From contig NZ_JAGPOX010000020.1 of the NCBI RefSeq assembly GCF_019038435.1, forward strand, positions 1-64,000: DNA of 64,000 bases, written 5' to 3'. Origin of the DNA: Nocardia alni (GTDB lineage Bacteria; Actinomycetota; Actinomycetes; Mycobacteriales; Mycobacteriaceae). Below the pieces are notes generated by a model that was given only the letters and a program-made list of their open reading frames with translations, searched no databases and had not been told where the DNA came from. The stretch's first letter is position 1. Each line of letters begins with the position of its first letter. Made by a program: the position numbers and the translations under genes. Below are positions 18,901-27,431 of this stretch, in pieces.

Positions 18901-19374
18901 GTGCAGTTCATGACTCGCAACGCCGCCGAAACGCGGCTCACAGTCGGGTTCTTGGCAGCCATCGTGTCGCGGCTGGGCAGCTTAGCCCATGAAACGGCCA
19001 CATCCGAACAGGAGCTCATCCGGTCTGCCATTGTCAAGATGCTCGATTCCTTCGATGTCGTCGGTGATATCAACCCGATCGTGGGAGCGTCCGAGGTCGA
19101 CGTCCACCACATTTCCTGCGTACCGTGCGCCCGATCCGCTGATTTCGACGCACTATCCGGCATGGTAGTCCACCAGGGAATCCGGCGGCGCTTCATAGAA
19201 CCGACCGACATCTGCATTGATGCGCATACCTCCCAGCGGCTCATCGAGTTCTGTGATGCCGCCGGGCTGAGCAGGGCCCGGGCAATTCGGAATGCCGTAG
19301 ATCAGTATCTCTTCGATGAGGTCACCGGGCTCACTGTGTCGACAGCGGCCGACAAGGCGACCACAACCGACTGA
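18901..19374 (+). CDS. Hypothetical protein with ribbon-helix-helix-like C-terminus
   Basis: A 157-residue protein; a GTG start at 18901 or ATG at 18910, both after AAAGGCAG. The C-terminal segment IDAHTSQRLIEFCDAAGL / SRARAIRNAVDQYLFDE (about residues 108-140) has the beta-strand, helix, turn, helix pattern of RHH DNA-binding or antitoxin proteins. The N-terminal part includes a second helix pair, TSEQELIRSAIVKMLDSF. Two cysteines occur in SCVPCARS. It converges on the STAND gene end at 19404. No toxin partner is visible, so a regulatory role is more likely than a toxin-antitoxin one. Confidence 0.55.
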   Translation: MQFMTRNAAETRLTVGFLAAIVSRLGSLAHETATSEQELIRSAIVKMLDSFDVVGDINPIVGASEVDVHHISCVPCARSADFDALSGMVVHQGIRRRFIEPTDICIDAHTSQRLIEFCDAAGLSRARAIRNAVDQYLFDEVTGLTVSTAADKATTTD

Positions 19375-19403
19375 TCCCCGGTAACAAGTGATCGTTCGCA
19401 CCG

Positions 19404-22148
19404 TCAGGACAGACCCAATTCCGAGAGATAAGCCTCGGCCGCAATGGCTTCCGGTGCATCGATTCGCCGGTACACTGCGACCGCCTCTCGCAGTTGCTCG
19501 ATACCGCTGATATCACCGATACTCACTCGGCACCGGGCGATGCCCTCCAGCGCACGTGCCTGTTCGAGTTGGCTGCCGACCTCGCGGGCGAAACCGAGAG
19601 CCTCGGTGAAATTCTCCATTCCGGCGTCCGGCATACCAGTTTCCAGCAGCAGCGTCCCGATATCGATCAGCACTTCCACCTCACCGCGCCGATTACCGAG
19701 CTGATGGAACAGTGCCCGCGCCTGCGTATGCGCGTCAACAGCCTCGGCGTACAGACCGGTCCGGGTCTGCACGATACCAAGATTGTTCAACGCATTCGCC
19801 TCACCCAACCGATTACCCAACTTGCGATAAAACTCCAACGCCTGCCCATGCAAATCAACCGCCTCCGCATGCAAACCCGTCCGCGTCCGCACGATACCAA
19901 GATTGTTCAACGCATTCGCCTCACCCAACCGATTACCCAACTTGCGATAAAACTCCAACGCCTGCCCATGCAAATCAACCGCCTCCGCATGCAAACCCGT
20001 CCGCGTCCGCACGATACCAAGATTGTTCAACGCATTCGCCTCACCCAACCGATTACCCAACGTATGATAAAGCGCCAATGCCCGCTGATGCAGATCCGCG
20101 GACTCGACGTAATCACCGGTCTCCTCGTGCACGATACCGAGATTGTTCAAGGCATTCGCCTCACCCAACCGATTACCCAGCGTGTCATAGAGCGCCAATG
20201 CCCGCTGATGCAGATCCGCGGACTCGACGTAATCACCGGTCTCCTCGTGCACGTTGCCGAGATTATCCAGAACGTTTGCCTCACCGAGCCTGTTACCGAG
20301 TCGGCGATACAGTACGAGTGCCGCGTCGAGCCGGCCGACAGCCGCGTCGTAATCTCCGGCTCGCCGGTGCACGGCGCCGAGGTTGTTGAGCGCACCGGCC
20401 TCACCAAGGCGGTCACCGAGATCCCAGGCGACATCGACCGCCCGCTGGTGTAGCTGGCAGGCCAATGGCCACGGTCCGTCCCGGTCCAGTAGCCCCCCGA
20501 GCACTCCGGTCAGGGCGGCAACCCGGTCGCGATGACGATTCATGGTGTGGTCGAGGCAGGCCAGCAGGTTGTCTCGCTCGAGGCGCATCCACTCCAGTGC
20601 CTGAATCTCGTCGCCGAACTCGCGGGCGGGCACTCCCCCTGCCGGGACGGCACCGGATTCGCGGCCAGGACGAGTCGACCGAGCCAGCCAGCAATCCGCT
20701 GCGGTAGCGACGTGCTGGAAGTAGTCGAGCAGTTGTGCTCGTGCGTGATCGGAGCCGGGTTCGGCGCCCGCCAGCGCATGGGCGTACTCACGCAACAGAT
20801 CGTGCAGCCGATAGCGACCATGGACGGGCTCGTCCAGAAGATGGTCGGTATACAGCGATTCCAGTTCCCATCGCGCCGCCTCGACATCGATGCCGGCGAG
20901 CGCCGCCGCGGCATATGCGTCCAGGTCAGGTCCCGGATGCAGCCCCAATCGGCGGAACAGCAGCTGACGCTCGGACGGCAGCTCTCGATAGGACAGATCG
21001 AACGCGGCACGCACGACCCGGCTCCCCGCATCGAGCTCACCGAGCCGGTCCCTCGCGGCGCCGAATTCGTCGGCGAGCGCGCTGATCGTCCAGCTCGGAT
21101 GGTGTCCCAGGCGACCGGCCAGCAACGTGATCGCCAGCGGCAGGTACCCGCACATCTGCACGATCCGGGCCACCGCTGCCCTATTCTCCGGATTCTCGAC
21201 GGTGCGACCGGCCAGTGTGGTGAAGAGCTCGGCTGCTGAGCCGGGATCGAAGATCTCCAGCGCCAGCGGCACCGCGTTGTCCAGGATGAGAAGCCGGCGG
21301 CGACTGGTGACCAGGGTCAGACATTCGGGGGTGGCAGGAAGCAGCGGTTCGATCTGAACAGCGTCGCGGACGTCGTCGAGCACCAACAGCACTCGCTTGC
21401 CGGTCAACCGGTCTCGCCACAGATCGCGCCGTCCCTCAAGGGTGGAGGGCAGGTACCGGATATCCACACCGAGGCCGATCAGTAAGCCTCCCAGCACATC
21501 CGCCGGATCGGCCACGGCGCGGCCGGGGGTGTGCGCGTGCAACTCGACGAAGTACCGGCCGTCCGGATACCGATCGGCCAATAGATGCGCGGCGCGCGTG
21601 GCCAGCGCGGTCTTACCGACACCCGGCATGCCGTCGATGATGTAGATCGGCGCTCCCGCATCGGCCGCGGTCACGATGCGCTCCAGTTCGACCTCACGGC
21701 CGATGAACGTGCGGATATCCCGGCGCAGCGCGTTCACAGCCGGACGTGACGGCGGGTCTCCCTCCGGCATTGGATCCGGTGGCACGTGCGCGGGCTCCCT
21801 GAGCACTCGACGGCGTGTTTCCAGCCAGGCCGGCAGATCCTCCTTCGCGACACCACAGCACCACAGGTAGATCTCCAGCCTGTTGTCCTGCCCAGAGCCG
21901 ATCCGGTTGCCTTCGAGCCGTCTGCCCTTCTCCATATCCTCGATGAGATTTTTCGTCAGATCGACGAATCTGGGGACACCACCATTGTTTGGATCGGTTG
22001 CCTTTTTCCCGAGTTCACGAATCGAGAGGTCGGCCGCTTCCCGAATTATACGCAGGGCGCCACCGAGTTCGAACGGCGTCGTCAGCGTATCGAGATATTC
22101 GCGAGTCACCGACCGATTCGGATTCATGATCACTGCCTGCCTCCCCAC
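19404..22148 (-). CDS. STAND-family NB-ARC ATPase regulator with TPR array
   Basis: A 914-residue signal-transduction ATPase. The N-terminal ~95 residues resemble an XRE-like helix-turn-helix (LRIIREAADLSIRELGKKA, then LIEDMEKGRR). The NB-ARC/STAND core has Walker A GMPGVGKTAL (about 173-182), Walker B VLLVLDDV and the sensor LVTSRRRLL, then a winged-helix segment. From about residue 570 there are eight 40-residue TPR units, most containing LGNRLGEANALNNLGIV. The layout is like AfsR-type regulators without the SARP domain. GTG/ATG starts at 22148 and 22127 are both possible. It is divergent from the oxygenase-amidinotransferase pair and may control it. Confidence 0.85.
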   Translation of the reverse strand: MGRQAVIMNPNRSVTREYLDTLTTPFELGGALRIIREAADLSIRELGKKATDPNNGGVPRFVDLTKNLIEDMEKGRRLEGNRIGSGQDNRLEIYLWCCGVAKEDLPAWLETRRRVLREPAHVPPDPMPEGDPPSRPAVNALRRDIRTFIGREVELERIVTAADAGAPIYIIDGMPGVGKTALATRAAHLLADRYPDGRYFVELHAHTPGRAVADPADVLGGLLIGLGVDIRYLPSTLEGRRDLWRDRLTGKRVLLVLDDVRDAVQIEPLLPATPECLTLVTSRRRLLILDNAVPLALEIFDPGSAAELFTTLAGRTVENPENRAAVARIVQMCGYLPLAITLLAGRLGHHPSWTISALADEFGAARDRLGELDAGSRVVRAAFDLSYRELPSERQLLFRRLGLHPGPDLDAYAAAALAGIDVEAARWELESLYTDHLLDEPVHGRYRLHDLLREYAHALAGAEPGSDHARAQLLDYFQHVATAADCWLARSTRPGRESGAVPAGGVPAREFGDEIQALEWMRLERDNLLACLDHTMNRHRDRVAALTGVLGGLLDRDGPWPLACQLHQRAVDVAWDLGDRLGEAGALNNLGAVHRRAGDYDAAVGRLDAALVLYRRLGNRLGEANVLDNLGNVHEETGDYVESADLHQRALALYDTLGNRLGEANALNNLGIVHEETGDYVESADLHQRALALYHTLGNRLGEANALNNLGIVRTRTGLHAEAVDLHGQALEFYRKLGNRLGEANALNNLGIVRTRTGLHAEAVDLHGQALEFYRKLGNRLGEANALNNLGIVQTRTGLYAEAVDAHTQARALFHQLGNRRGEVEVLIDIGTLLLETGMPDAGMENFTEALGFAREVGSQLEQARALEGIARCRVSIGDISGIEQLREAVAVYRRIDAPEAIAAEAYLSELGLS
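19771..20061. repeat. Exact 120-bp tandem repeat within the TPR region
   Basis: The segments 19771-19890 and 19891-20010 are identical base for base, and the identity runs on to about 20061, giving about 2.4 copies with period 120. Flanking 120-bp units are diverged. The period equals one 40-residue TPR unit, so copy number can change without a frameshift. Confidence 0.95.
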
Positions 22149-22182
22149 TCATCGGCGACCGCGGTCGCCGCATGTCAACAAT

Positions 22183-22320
22183 TGTCCGGCACCGTCGGCT
22201 TCCTGTCCGCCGGACACCTGTAAAACGCGACGAGCCACTGCCGATTTGTCCGATCCGATGTCGGACGCCGAGGTGATTCGGATGTGCTGTGCACAGCGGC
22301 CGATGCGCCGCAATCGGACA
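22183..22320. promoter_or_regulatory. Cluster of TGTCCG/CGGACA half-sites in the STAND/oxygenase divergent promoter
   Basis: TGTCCG occurs at 22183, 22204 and 22247, and CGGACA at 22211 and 22315, with a variant CGGACG at 22262. The pair at 22204-22216 (TGTCCGCCGGACA) is a perfect palindrome with one central base. All lie in the 187-bp gap between the divergent starts at 22148 and 22336, suggesting a shared operator region. Confidence 0.45.
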
Positions 22321-22335
22321 CGAAGGACCACCACC

Positions 22336-23376
22336 ATGAATCCGAATATGGCCCCACGAGCTTCGAGCGGCGAATGTGCCGCCTCGGGTGTGAAATTCTT
22401 CGCCGGTGCGTTCGATCGGCTCGCTCACGATGAGGTCGTGACGCTGTCGGAACGGGAGGCGGCTCAGGTATGGGCTTCTGCGTTGCAGGCGGTCGCCGCG
22501 CGGCACGCCGGCAATGATCCCGTCGAGGTCGCCGCAGGTCTGATCAGCGGTCTTCCATCGAGAGTGACTGTCGCCCTGCATCGCTTCCGCACGGTCGGCA
22601 CGATGCACAACGCCTTGTTGCTGCGAGGAATGTGCGCGGATCTCACGGATTTGCCGGTCACTCCGGCCACCTCGACACCGGCCGACGCGCTGCCGGTGGT
22701 CGAGGCTGCCGCGCTGGTGTTGCTGACCATATCGCTGGCGCTGGGTGAACCGTTCACGTTCCGGTCGCTGTACGAGGGGCAGCTGGTGCAGCATGTCACC
22801 CCGGTCCCAGGTCGTGAGAACACGCAGACCGGTGGCAGCAGCATGGCGGCGTTGCAGTGGCATGTCGAGGACGCTTTCACCGACGACCGGTGCGACCACT
22901 TCGGACTGCTGTGTCTGCGTGGCCATCCCGGAGCCGTCACGGTCCTGGCGCCGGCCAGGTGTCTCGACCTGTCCGATGATGTCGTCGCGATACTGCGCCA
23001 AGCGCGGTTCACAATCCACCCGGACACCGCGCACGATCTCCCCGACCATACCGAGCCGATGGTGATCCCCGTACTGACCGGCCCCGCCGCCGACCCGGAG
23101 ATCTGCTTCGACGCGATCTACCAGCATCCTGCCGACCCGTCGGACCACCACGCGGCCGCAGCACTGAAGGCCCTGCGGGCCGCTCTGGACCGCGCCGCGA
23201 TCGGTCTCGAACTGCAACCCGGTGATGTACTGCTCGCCGATAACCGGCGAACGGTCCACGGCCGCACCGTATTCCACCCTCGATACGACGGCACCGACCG
23301 CTGGCTGCTGCGCACCATGACGTGCGCATCGATCCGGGCGCACCGCCGCCGCGGGGCAATACGCGCGCTCAACTGA
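22336..23376 (+). CDS. Fe(II)/2-oxoglutarate oxygenase, clavaminate synthase / VioC-AsnO type
   Basis: A 346-residue oxygenase of the TauD-like superfamily. The metal triad is visible as H176-x-E178 (WHVED) and H308 (TVHGR), with the 2OG-binding Arg of DRWLLR near 326. The HxE (not HxD) variant is typical of clavaminate synthase and the VioC/AsnO amino-acid beta-hydroxylases, whose substrates are arginine-like or asparagine-like. A lid region QLVQHVTPVPGRENTQTGGS precedes the first ligand, as in VioC/AsnO. The ATG at 22336 begins a normal-length protein; the upstream open frame is antisense to the STAND gene. It is 48 bp ahead of the amidinotransferase on the same strand. Inferred role: hydroxylation of a free amino acid, possibly arginine. 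Confidence 0.8.
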   Translation: MNPNMAPRASSGECAASGVKFFAGAFDRLAHDEVVTLSEREAAQVWASALQAVAARHAGNDPVEVAAGLISGLPSRVTVALHRFRTVGTMHNALLLRGMCADLTDLPVTPATSTPADALPVVEAAALVLLTISLALGEPFTFRSLYEGQLVQHVTPVPGRENTQTGGSSMAALQWHVEDAFTDDRCDHFGLLCLRGHPGAVTVLAPARCLDLSDDVVAILRQARFTIHPDTAHDLPDHTEPMVIPVLTGPAADPEICFDAIYQHPADPSDHHAAAALKALRAALDRAAIGLELQPGDVLLADNRRTVHGRTVFHPRYDGTDRWLLRTMTCASIRAHRRRGAIRALN

Positions 23377-23424
23377 ACGCCTTCCCCCGAATATCCGACC
23401 CCCTGTGTTCGAAAGGACAGCGCC

Positions 23425-24699
23425 ATGTTCTACCCACGCACGCCCCAGCAGAAACCCGCGCCCCAGCACTCGCTCGTGTCGCCGTACCCACTCACCCCGC
23501 GGCCGCTCATCACGCCGCGGCCCCCCGTCAAGCCGCCGCATCTCATCGCATCGCCGCACCCGATCACGACAGAGCTTGCTCCGGCCCGGGCATGTCCTGT
23601 ACCCGGGCCGGTCGGCTCGGACGACGAATTCAGCCCGTTGGCGGAGGTGGTGGTCGGCCGGGCGGACAGCGCTCGGATCCCGCCGCTGGACCGATCCGCG
23701 CGGCTGAACCTCTACCCCGATCTCGACGCGGATGAGCTGGCGCGGATCCCGGTCGGCGCATTCCCACCCCGGATCCTCGCCGAGGCCGCCGACGACCTCG
23801 ACGGGCTGGCGAACCTCCTCGCGGGCCTGGGGATCACGGTGCATCGTCCCGCTCCGGTCGACCACGCCCGTGAATTCGGCACACCGCACTGGCGCACCAG
23901 CGGCTTCTACTCCTACTGCCCGCGCGATCTCGCCCTGATCGTCGGCTCGACCATCATCGGTACGCCGAGTCCCATGCGGGCGCGCATGTTCGAGCTCGCG
24001 GGCCTGCGGGAGCTGTTCCAGCAGCGCATGCTCGCCGGATCCGCCTGGATCGCCGCTCCCCCACCACAATTGCGGGACGAGCTGTTCCCGGACGACGGCG
24101 ACGGCCGCGTCGCCCTGGGAGAGATCGAGCCGGCCTTCGACGCCGCGAACGTCCTGCGCTGCGGTCGCGACCTGTTCTATCTGGTCTCGGCCAGCGGCAA
24201 CGAACTCGGCCATCGCTGGTTGCAGACCACGCTGCGCGCCCTGGGCGACTACCGCGTGCACCCGATCAGGGGCGTCTACCCGTACACCCATATCGACTCC
24301 ACCATCAGCCTGCTGCACGAGGGCTTGGTCCTGCTCAACCCCGAACGCATCCAGGACCTCGAACAGCTGCCGGAACCGCTGCGGTCCTGGGACCACCTCT
24401 GGTGTCCGCCCATGGCCACTCAACCATGCTCGTCCCGATATCCGTTGTCCTCCATATGGATCGGGATGAACCTGCTGATGGTCCGGCCCGACCTCGCCGT
24501 CGTCGACGCCGCACAGCACGACCTCATCGCCGCACTGCGACGCCGAGGCGTCGACGTCGTCCCGCACACCCTGCGACACGCGCGCGTTATGGGCGGCGGA
24601 TTTCATTGCGTCACACTCGATCTGCGCCGGGACTCCAGCCCGGCGCGGCACCCGGTGCCCGCGGATGGATCCGGGCCGCGCGGCGAGCCGATCATGTGA
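23425..24699 (+). CDS. Amidinotransferase (AGAT / StrB-like)
   Basis: A 424-residue enzyme of the glycine/inosamine-phosphate amidinotransferase family. The active-site residues seen in human AGAT can be matched: Asp near 239 (FDAANVLRCGRDLF), His 289 (YTHIDSTI) and the nucleophilic Cys 395 (GGGFHCVTLDL). It would move an amidino group from arginine to an amine acceptor, giving ornithine and a guanidino product. The first ~60 residues are an unusual Pro/His-rich extension absent from the family. It is co-directional with the oxygenase. The last 8 nt overlap the end of the convergent XRE gene at 24692. Product unknown; StrB-like, cylindrospermopsin CyrA-like and creatine-type reactions are precedents. 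Confidence 0.85.
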   Translation: MFYPRTPQQKPAPQHSLVSPYPLTPRPLITPRPPVKPPHLIASPHPITTELAPARACPVPGPVGSDDEFSPLAEVVVGRADSARIPPLDRSARLNLYPDLDADELARIPVGAFPPRILAEAADDLDGLANLLAGLGITVHRPAPVDHAREFGTPHWRTSGFYSYCPRDLALIVGSTIIGTPSPMRARMFELAGLRELFQQRMLAGSAWIAAPPPQLRDELFPDDGDGRVALGEIEPAFDAANVLRCGRDLFYLVSASGNELGHRWLQTTLRALGDYRVHPIRGVYPYTHIDSTISLLHEGLVLLNPERIQDLEQLPEPLRSWDHLWCPPMATQPCSSRYPLSSIWIGMNLLMVRPDLAVVDAAQHDLIAALRRRGVDVVPHTLRHARVMGGGFHCVTLDLRRDSSPARHPVPADGSGPRGEPIM

Positions 24700-26110
24700 G
24701 CATGTCCCGGCCGATGGTCGAGTCCGCGGCCGAGGACTCGACCAGTTCGCGGACCTCCGCGACGTGACGGAGGGAGGCGCGGTCGGCCCCCAGGACATCG
24801 AGGATCTCCACGGCCCGTTGCGGAACGAGCCCGGAGTGGAATTCGCTCGGCAGATGTCGCCACGTCGTCGTGATCGTGTGACAGCCCCATTCCAGTTCGC
24901 CCGCGTCGATCCGGGCGGCGGCCTCGTCGAGGTGCATCAGCGCCTTACCGACCTGATCATGCTCGGCCAGTGGAGAATTCAGCACCTGACCGCGCAGCGG
25001 TATTGCCTCGGTGTGCGCCCCGACCAGAGTCAGGGAGCTGGCCTGACCCCAGCGCAGCAGATACTCGCTGATATGGAACCCGTCGGCCACGCAATCACCG
25101 TCCGGAAGCATGGCGAACATCCGGTCGGCATTGCGAACCGCGTCGAAACTCTCGCGGCGACGCCCCATGCGTGCCTGGATGGCAGCCTCGGCGAGAAAGC
25201 CCAGGACCGCCGACGAGCTGGCCCGGCCCGGTCCGGCCGATTGGGCGGCGTGTGCGGCCGCCAGACCCGGTCTGAACTGGTGGTGGAAGCCGCATGCGTC
25301 ACTTGTCCCGCTGGCGATCCATGCCTGCACCATCGTGTCCTCGGACAGTCTGGCAGCGCGGCGGGCGATGCCATACCACTCGAATGTGTCGCCGGCGCTG
25401 GCGACATCGGTGAGCCGCGAGGCGATGAGCCCGGCGTTCTTGGCGAATACCCGATACAGCCGGCGCCGGATGTCTTCGGTCGTCGTACTCAACAGGCACG
25501 CCTGCACGCGAGCCAGGTCGACCATCCGTGCGGGAATGAACTGTCTCGGCGAGGTGTAGAGCTCATATCCGCTCTGCTCGGTGAGTTCCTCGAGCAACTC
25601 GACATAGGACGTCGTCGCGCGTCGGCCGCCGGGTGGATCGAATTGCTCGCCGAACAGTCCGGCAGTCGGTGATGCCGAGATGAACATCGCACCTGTCGCG
25701 GCAAGGCCCACGAATCGACGCCTATCCATGATGTCCTGGACTCCGTTCTCTGAGACCGGATCCGGATCCGAATAGTCGTGCCCGAAACCGAGCCGGTCGG
25801 GTCTGGTTCGGTACAGATAACACAGCGCGTCGAGGTATCGCGGGGACGGCATGTCCTGTTCGTGCTCCCATCGGGACAGCCGCTGATGGCTCAGGCCCTC
25901 GCTCGGGGTCCCCCGCGACGCGAGGATCTCCTTGAGTGCCTCGATCGCCTCGACCAGGGTGTAGCCGCAGGCTATTCGATGCGCCCGCAGCAACGACAGG
26001 CCGCAGTGCCGGTGCACCGCCAGCGCGACCTCGTAATCGGAGCCGCCCGCGATCTTGGTCTCCCGGGCGACGCGACGCGCACACCTGGTGGTGTGTGGGG
26101 CACCTGTCAT
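24692..26110 (-). CDS. XRE-family transcriptional regulator with large C-terminal domain
   Basis: A 472-residue regulator of a type abundant in Streptomyces and Nocardia. The HTH region is near residues 45-105 (ACGYTLVEAIEALKEIL, LSHQRLSRWEHEQDMPSP, YLDALCYLYRTRPDRLGFG). A helical C-terminal region from about 180, rich in Ala and Leu, resembles degenerate TPRs. A short hydrophobic stretch around MDRRRFVGLAATGAMFISAS lies between them, as in many relatives. The ATG at 26110 is used because it starts the conserved part; the frame is open to 26197. It converges on the amidinotransferase gene, and its position suggests it regulates that small cluster. Confidence 0.75.
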   Translation of the reverse strand: MTGAPHTTRCARRVARETKIAGGSDYEVALAVHRHCGLSLLRAHRIACGYTLVEAIEALKEILASRGTPSEGLSHQRLSRWEHEQDMPSPRYLDALCYLYRTRPDRLGFGHDYSDPDPVSENGVQDIMDRRRFVGLAATGAMFISASPTAGLFGEQFDPPGGRRATTSYVELLEELTEQSGYELYTSPRQFIPARMVDLARVQACLLSTTTEDIRRRLYRVFAKNAGLIASRLTDVASAGDTFEWYGIARRAARLSEDTMVQAWIASGTSDACGFHHQFRPGLAAAHAAQSAGPGRASSSAVLGFLAEAAIQARMGRRRESFDAVRNADRMFAMLPDGDCVADGFHISEYLLRWGQASSLTLVGAHTEAIPLRGQVLNSPLAEHDQVGKALMHLDEAAARIDAGELEWGCHTITTTWRHLPSEFHSGLVPQRAVEILDVLGADRASLRHVAEVRELVESSAADSTIGRDMLT

Positions 26111-26318
26111 GCGGACCACCCGTTCCTTACCGGGATCGCTGGAAATCAAGCGTATTCCGCACTGCGCGGGATGTCGATCCCGGCTTTCGGTCTGCACGAT
26201 TTGCGTGCATTACCGCTCCGGCAGGCGCCGATTGAATTGATCCGTATTCACATACCAGTATTTCCGGATCATACTGACGACGTCATCCGACAAATATCTC
26301 TCACGAAGAGGGCACAAG

Positions 26319-26654
26319 GTGACTTTATACTCCACCGCATGGTCGATCAGCAGCGACATCACCCCGGAGCGAGCCTTCCGGGTGTCGACCGACCGCGCCA
26401 ACACATGGCAGCTGAGTTGGCTCGCCGGCCGGATGCTCACCCGCGATCAAGCGATCGTCGGCATGGAACTCGATGAACTGCTCAGCGATCCCGGCTACGT
26501 ATTCGATCGTCTGCAGATCTCCGAGGTCGACGAGCGAGCCGGCCTGCTCGGAATCCTGAGCGAGCAGGCGATAATCCTGCTGGCCCGGCGAGTCGCCGAG
26601 CGAATTCGAATCACGGAGGAATTCGAGACTCGCGCCGATTATATCGACGCGTAA
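26319..26654 (+). CDS. Hypothetical protein (111 aa)
   Basis: A 111-residue protein starting at GTG 26319. It is acidic and helical in its second half (IVGMELDELLSDPGYVFDRL, then SEQAIILLARRVAERIRITEEFE). No signal peptide, membrane segment or known motif is seen. Followed directly by a strong hairpin at 26657, which supports a real transcription unit ending here. Codon use fits the genome. Unrecognised. Confidence 0.5.
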   Translation: MTLYSTAWSISSDITPERAFRVSTDRANTWQLSWLAGRMLTRDQAIVGMELDELLSDPGYVFDRLQISEVDERAGLLGILSEQAIILLARRVAERIRITEEFETRADYIDA

Positions 26655-26656
26655 AG

Positions 26657-26697
26657 CCGAAGGCCGCCGTATACCCCGGAAATGCGGCGGTCTTCGG
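26657..26697. terminator. Terminator hairpin between convergent genes
   Basis: CCGAAGGCCGCCG (26657-26669) pairs with CGGCGGTCTTCGG (26685-26697) with a single mismatch and a 15-nt loop. It begins 2 bp after the stop of the 26319 gene and precedes the end of the convergent Uma2 gene (26739), so it can serve both. Confidence 0.8.
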
Positions 26698-26738
26698 TTC
26701 CCCAGCGCATTGCCGCCGGATATCGCGCTGCGACAGGA

Positions 26739-27362
26739 TCACAGAACCAGGTCGGTGAGCCGATCCCAATCGATACGAATCCGGATCGGCACATCGACGG
26801 CGGCTCCCAAATCGGGCCGCAGTTCCCGGACGAATTTGTACGCCCGGGTCTGATGGTCCAGTACGTGCACCTCGATGCCGTGGACGGAGTTGTCCTCGAG
26901 GGTGACGATCCAGTACCAGGGGATCCCGGCCGCCGCGTACTCCGCCATCTTCTCAATCCGGTCGGATTTCGCGTTGTCGTACGAGATGACCTCGATGATG
27001 ACCTTGATATGCCGGGCCGGGAGGGGACGCGCCTCATTCGGCGCACATTCGAACAGGGCGGCATCGGGTCTGCGGATCGTCGCCCTGGGGACCTCCCAGA
27101 GGACTACCTCTAAGCCGGCATCGGTATCGAGACAGTCCTCCGGGTTGGCCCGCATATAGTCGCGCGCCGCTTCCTCGATCATGTTCGTGATCTGACGGGC
27201 GGCCTTCTGATGCGCCCTGGTCGCCGGCTCGCAGCGGACCGCATTACCGTTGACGACCTCGACGCGTCGGCTGAACTCCTCCGGGAGCCGCCGCCAGATC
27301 TCGACCGTGATCGGCTCGGGCTGAAGGTTGTCGGCAGTGGCCCAATCGAAGATCGCGGACAT
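26739..27362 (-). CDS. Uma2-family endonuclease (DUF820)
   Basis: A 207-residue PD-(D/E)xK-fold protein. The Uma2 landmarks are visible: TVEIWRRLPEEFSRRVEVVNG at the start, HQKAARQITNMIEEA, the catalytic-type RRPDAALFE, and IKVIIEVISYDNAKSD (E-x-hydrophobic pattern) followed by KMAEYAAAGIPWYWIV. Uma2 proteins are widespread putative restriction-type endonucleases of unproven role, abundant in cyanobacteria and actinobacteria. Not in an operon. Confidence 0.85.
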   Translation of the reverse strand: MSAIFDWATADNLQPEPITVEIWRRLPEEFSRRVEVVNGNAVRCEPATRAHQKAARQITNMIEEAARDYMRANPEDCLDTDAGLEVVLWEVPRATIRRPDAALFECAPNEARPLPARHIKVIIEVISYDNAKSDRIEKMAEYAAAGIPWYWIVTLEDNSVHGIEVHVLDHQTRAYKFVRELRPDLGAAVDVPIRIRIDWDRLTDLVL

Positions 27363-27431
27363 ACCGTGAACCTACTGCGATGGACCGACAACAACCGCTC
27401 GGCCGGCCGCCTCTCGACCTACCGGAGCGCC

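Noticed and set aside
18901..19374. Ribbon-helix-helix protein as antitoxin of a toxin-antitoxin module
   Set aside because: No small toxin-like gene is adjacent; the neighbours are a flavoprotein and a STAND regulator.
19817..19828. TTGCGATAAAA in the TPR repeat, identical to the XRE-1 operator half-site region
   Set aside because: It lies inside coding sequence, is repeated only because the TPR unit is, and has no paired half-site.
19404..22148. STAND NTPase as an antiphage (Avs-like) defence gene
   Set aside because: The N-terminus looks like a DNA-binding HTH rather than a nuclease or other effector domain, and no defence genes are nearby; a transcriptional regulator is more likely.
22015..24798. 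927-codon minus-strand open frame across the oxygenase and amidinotransferase genes
   Set aside because: Arg/Gly/Val-rich antisense shadow; both plus-strand genes have complete catalytic motifs.
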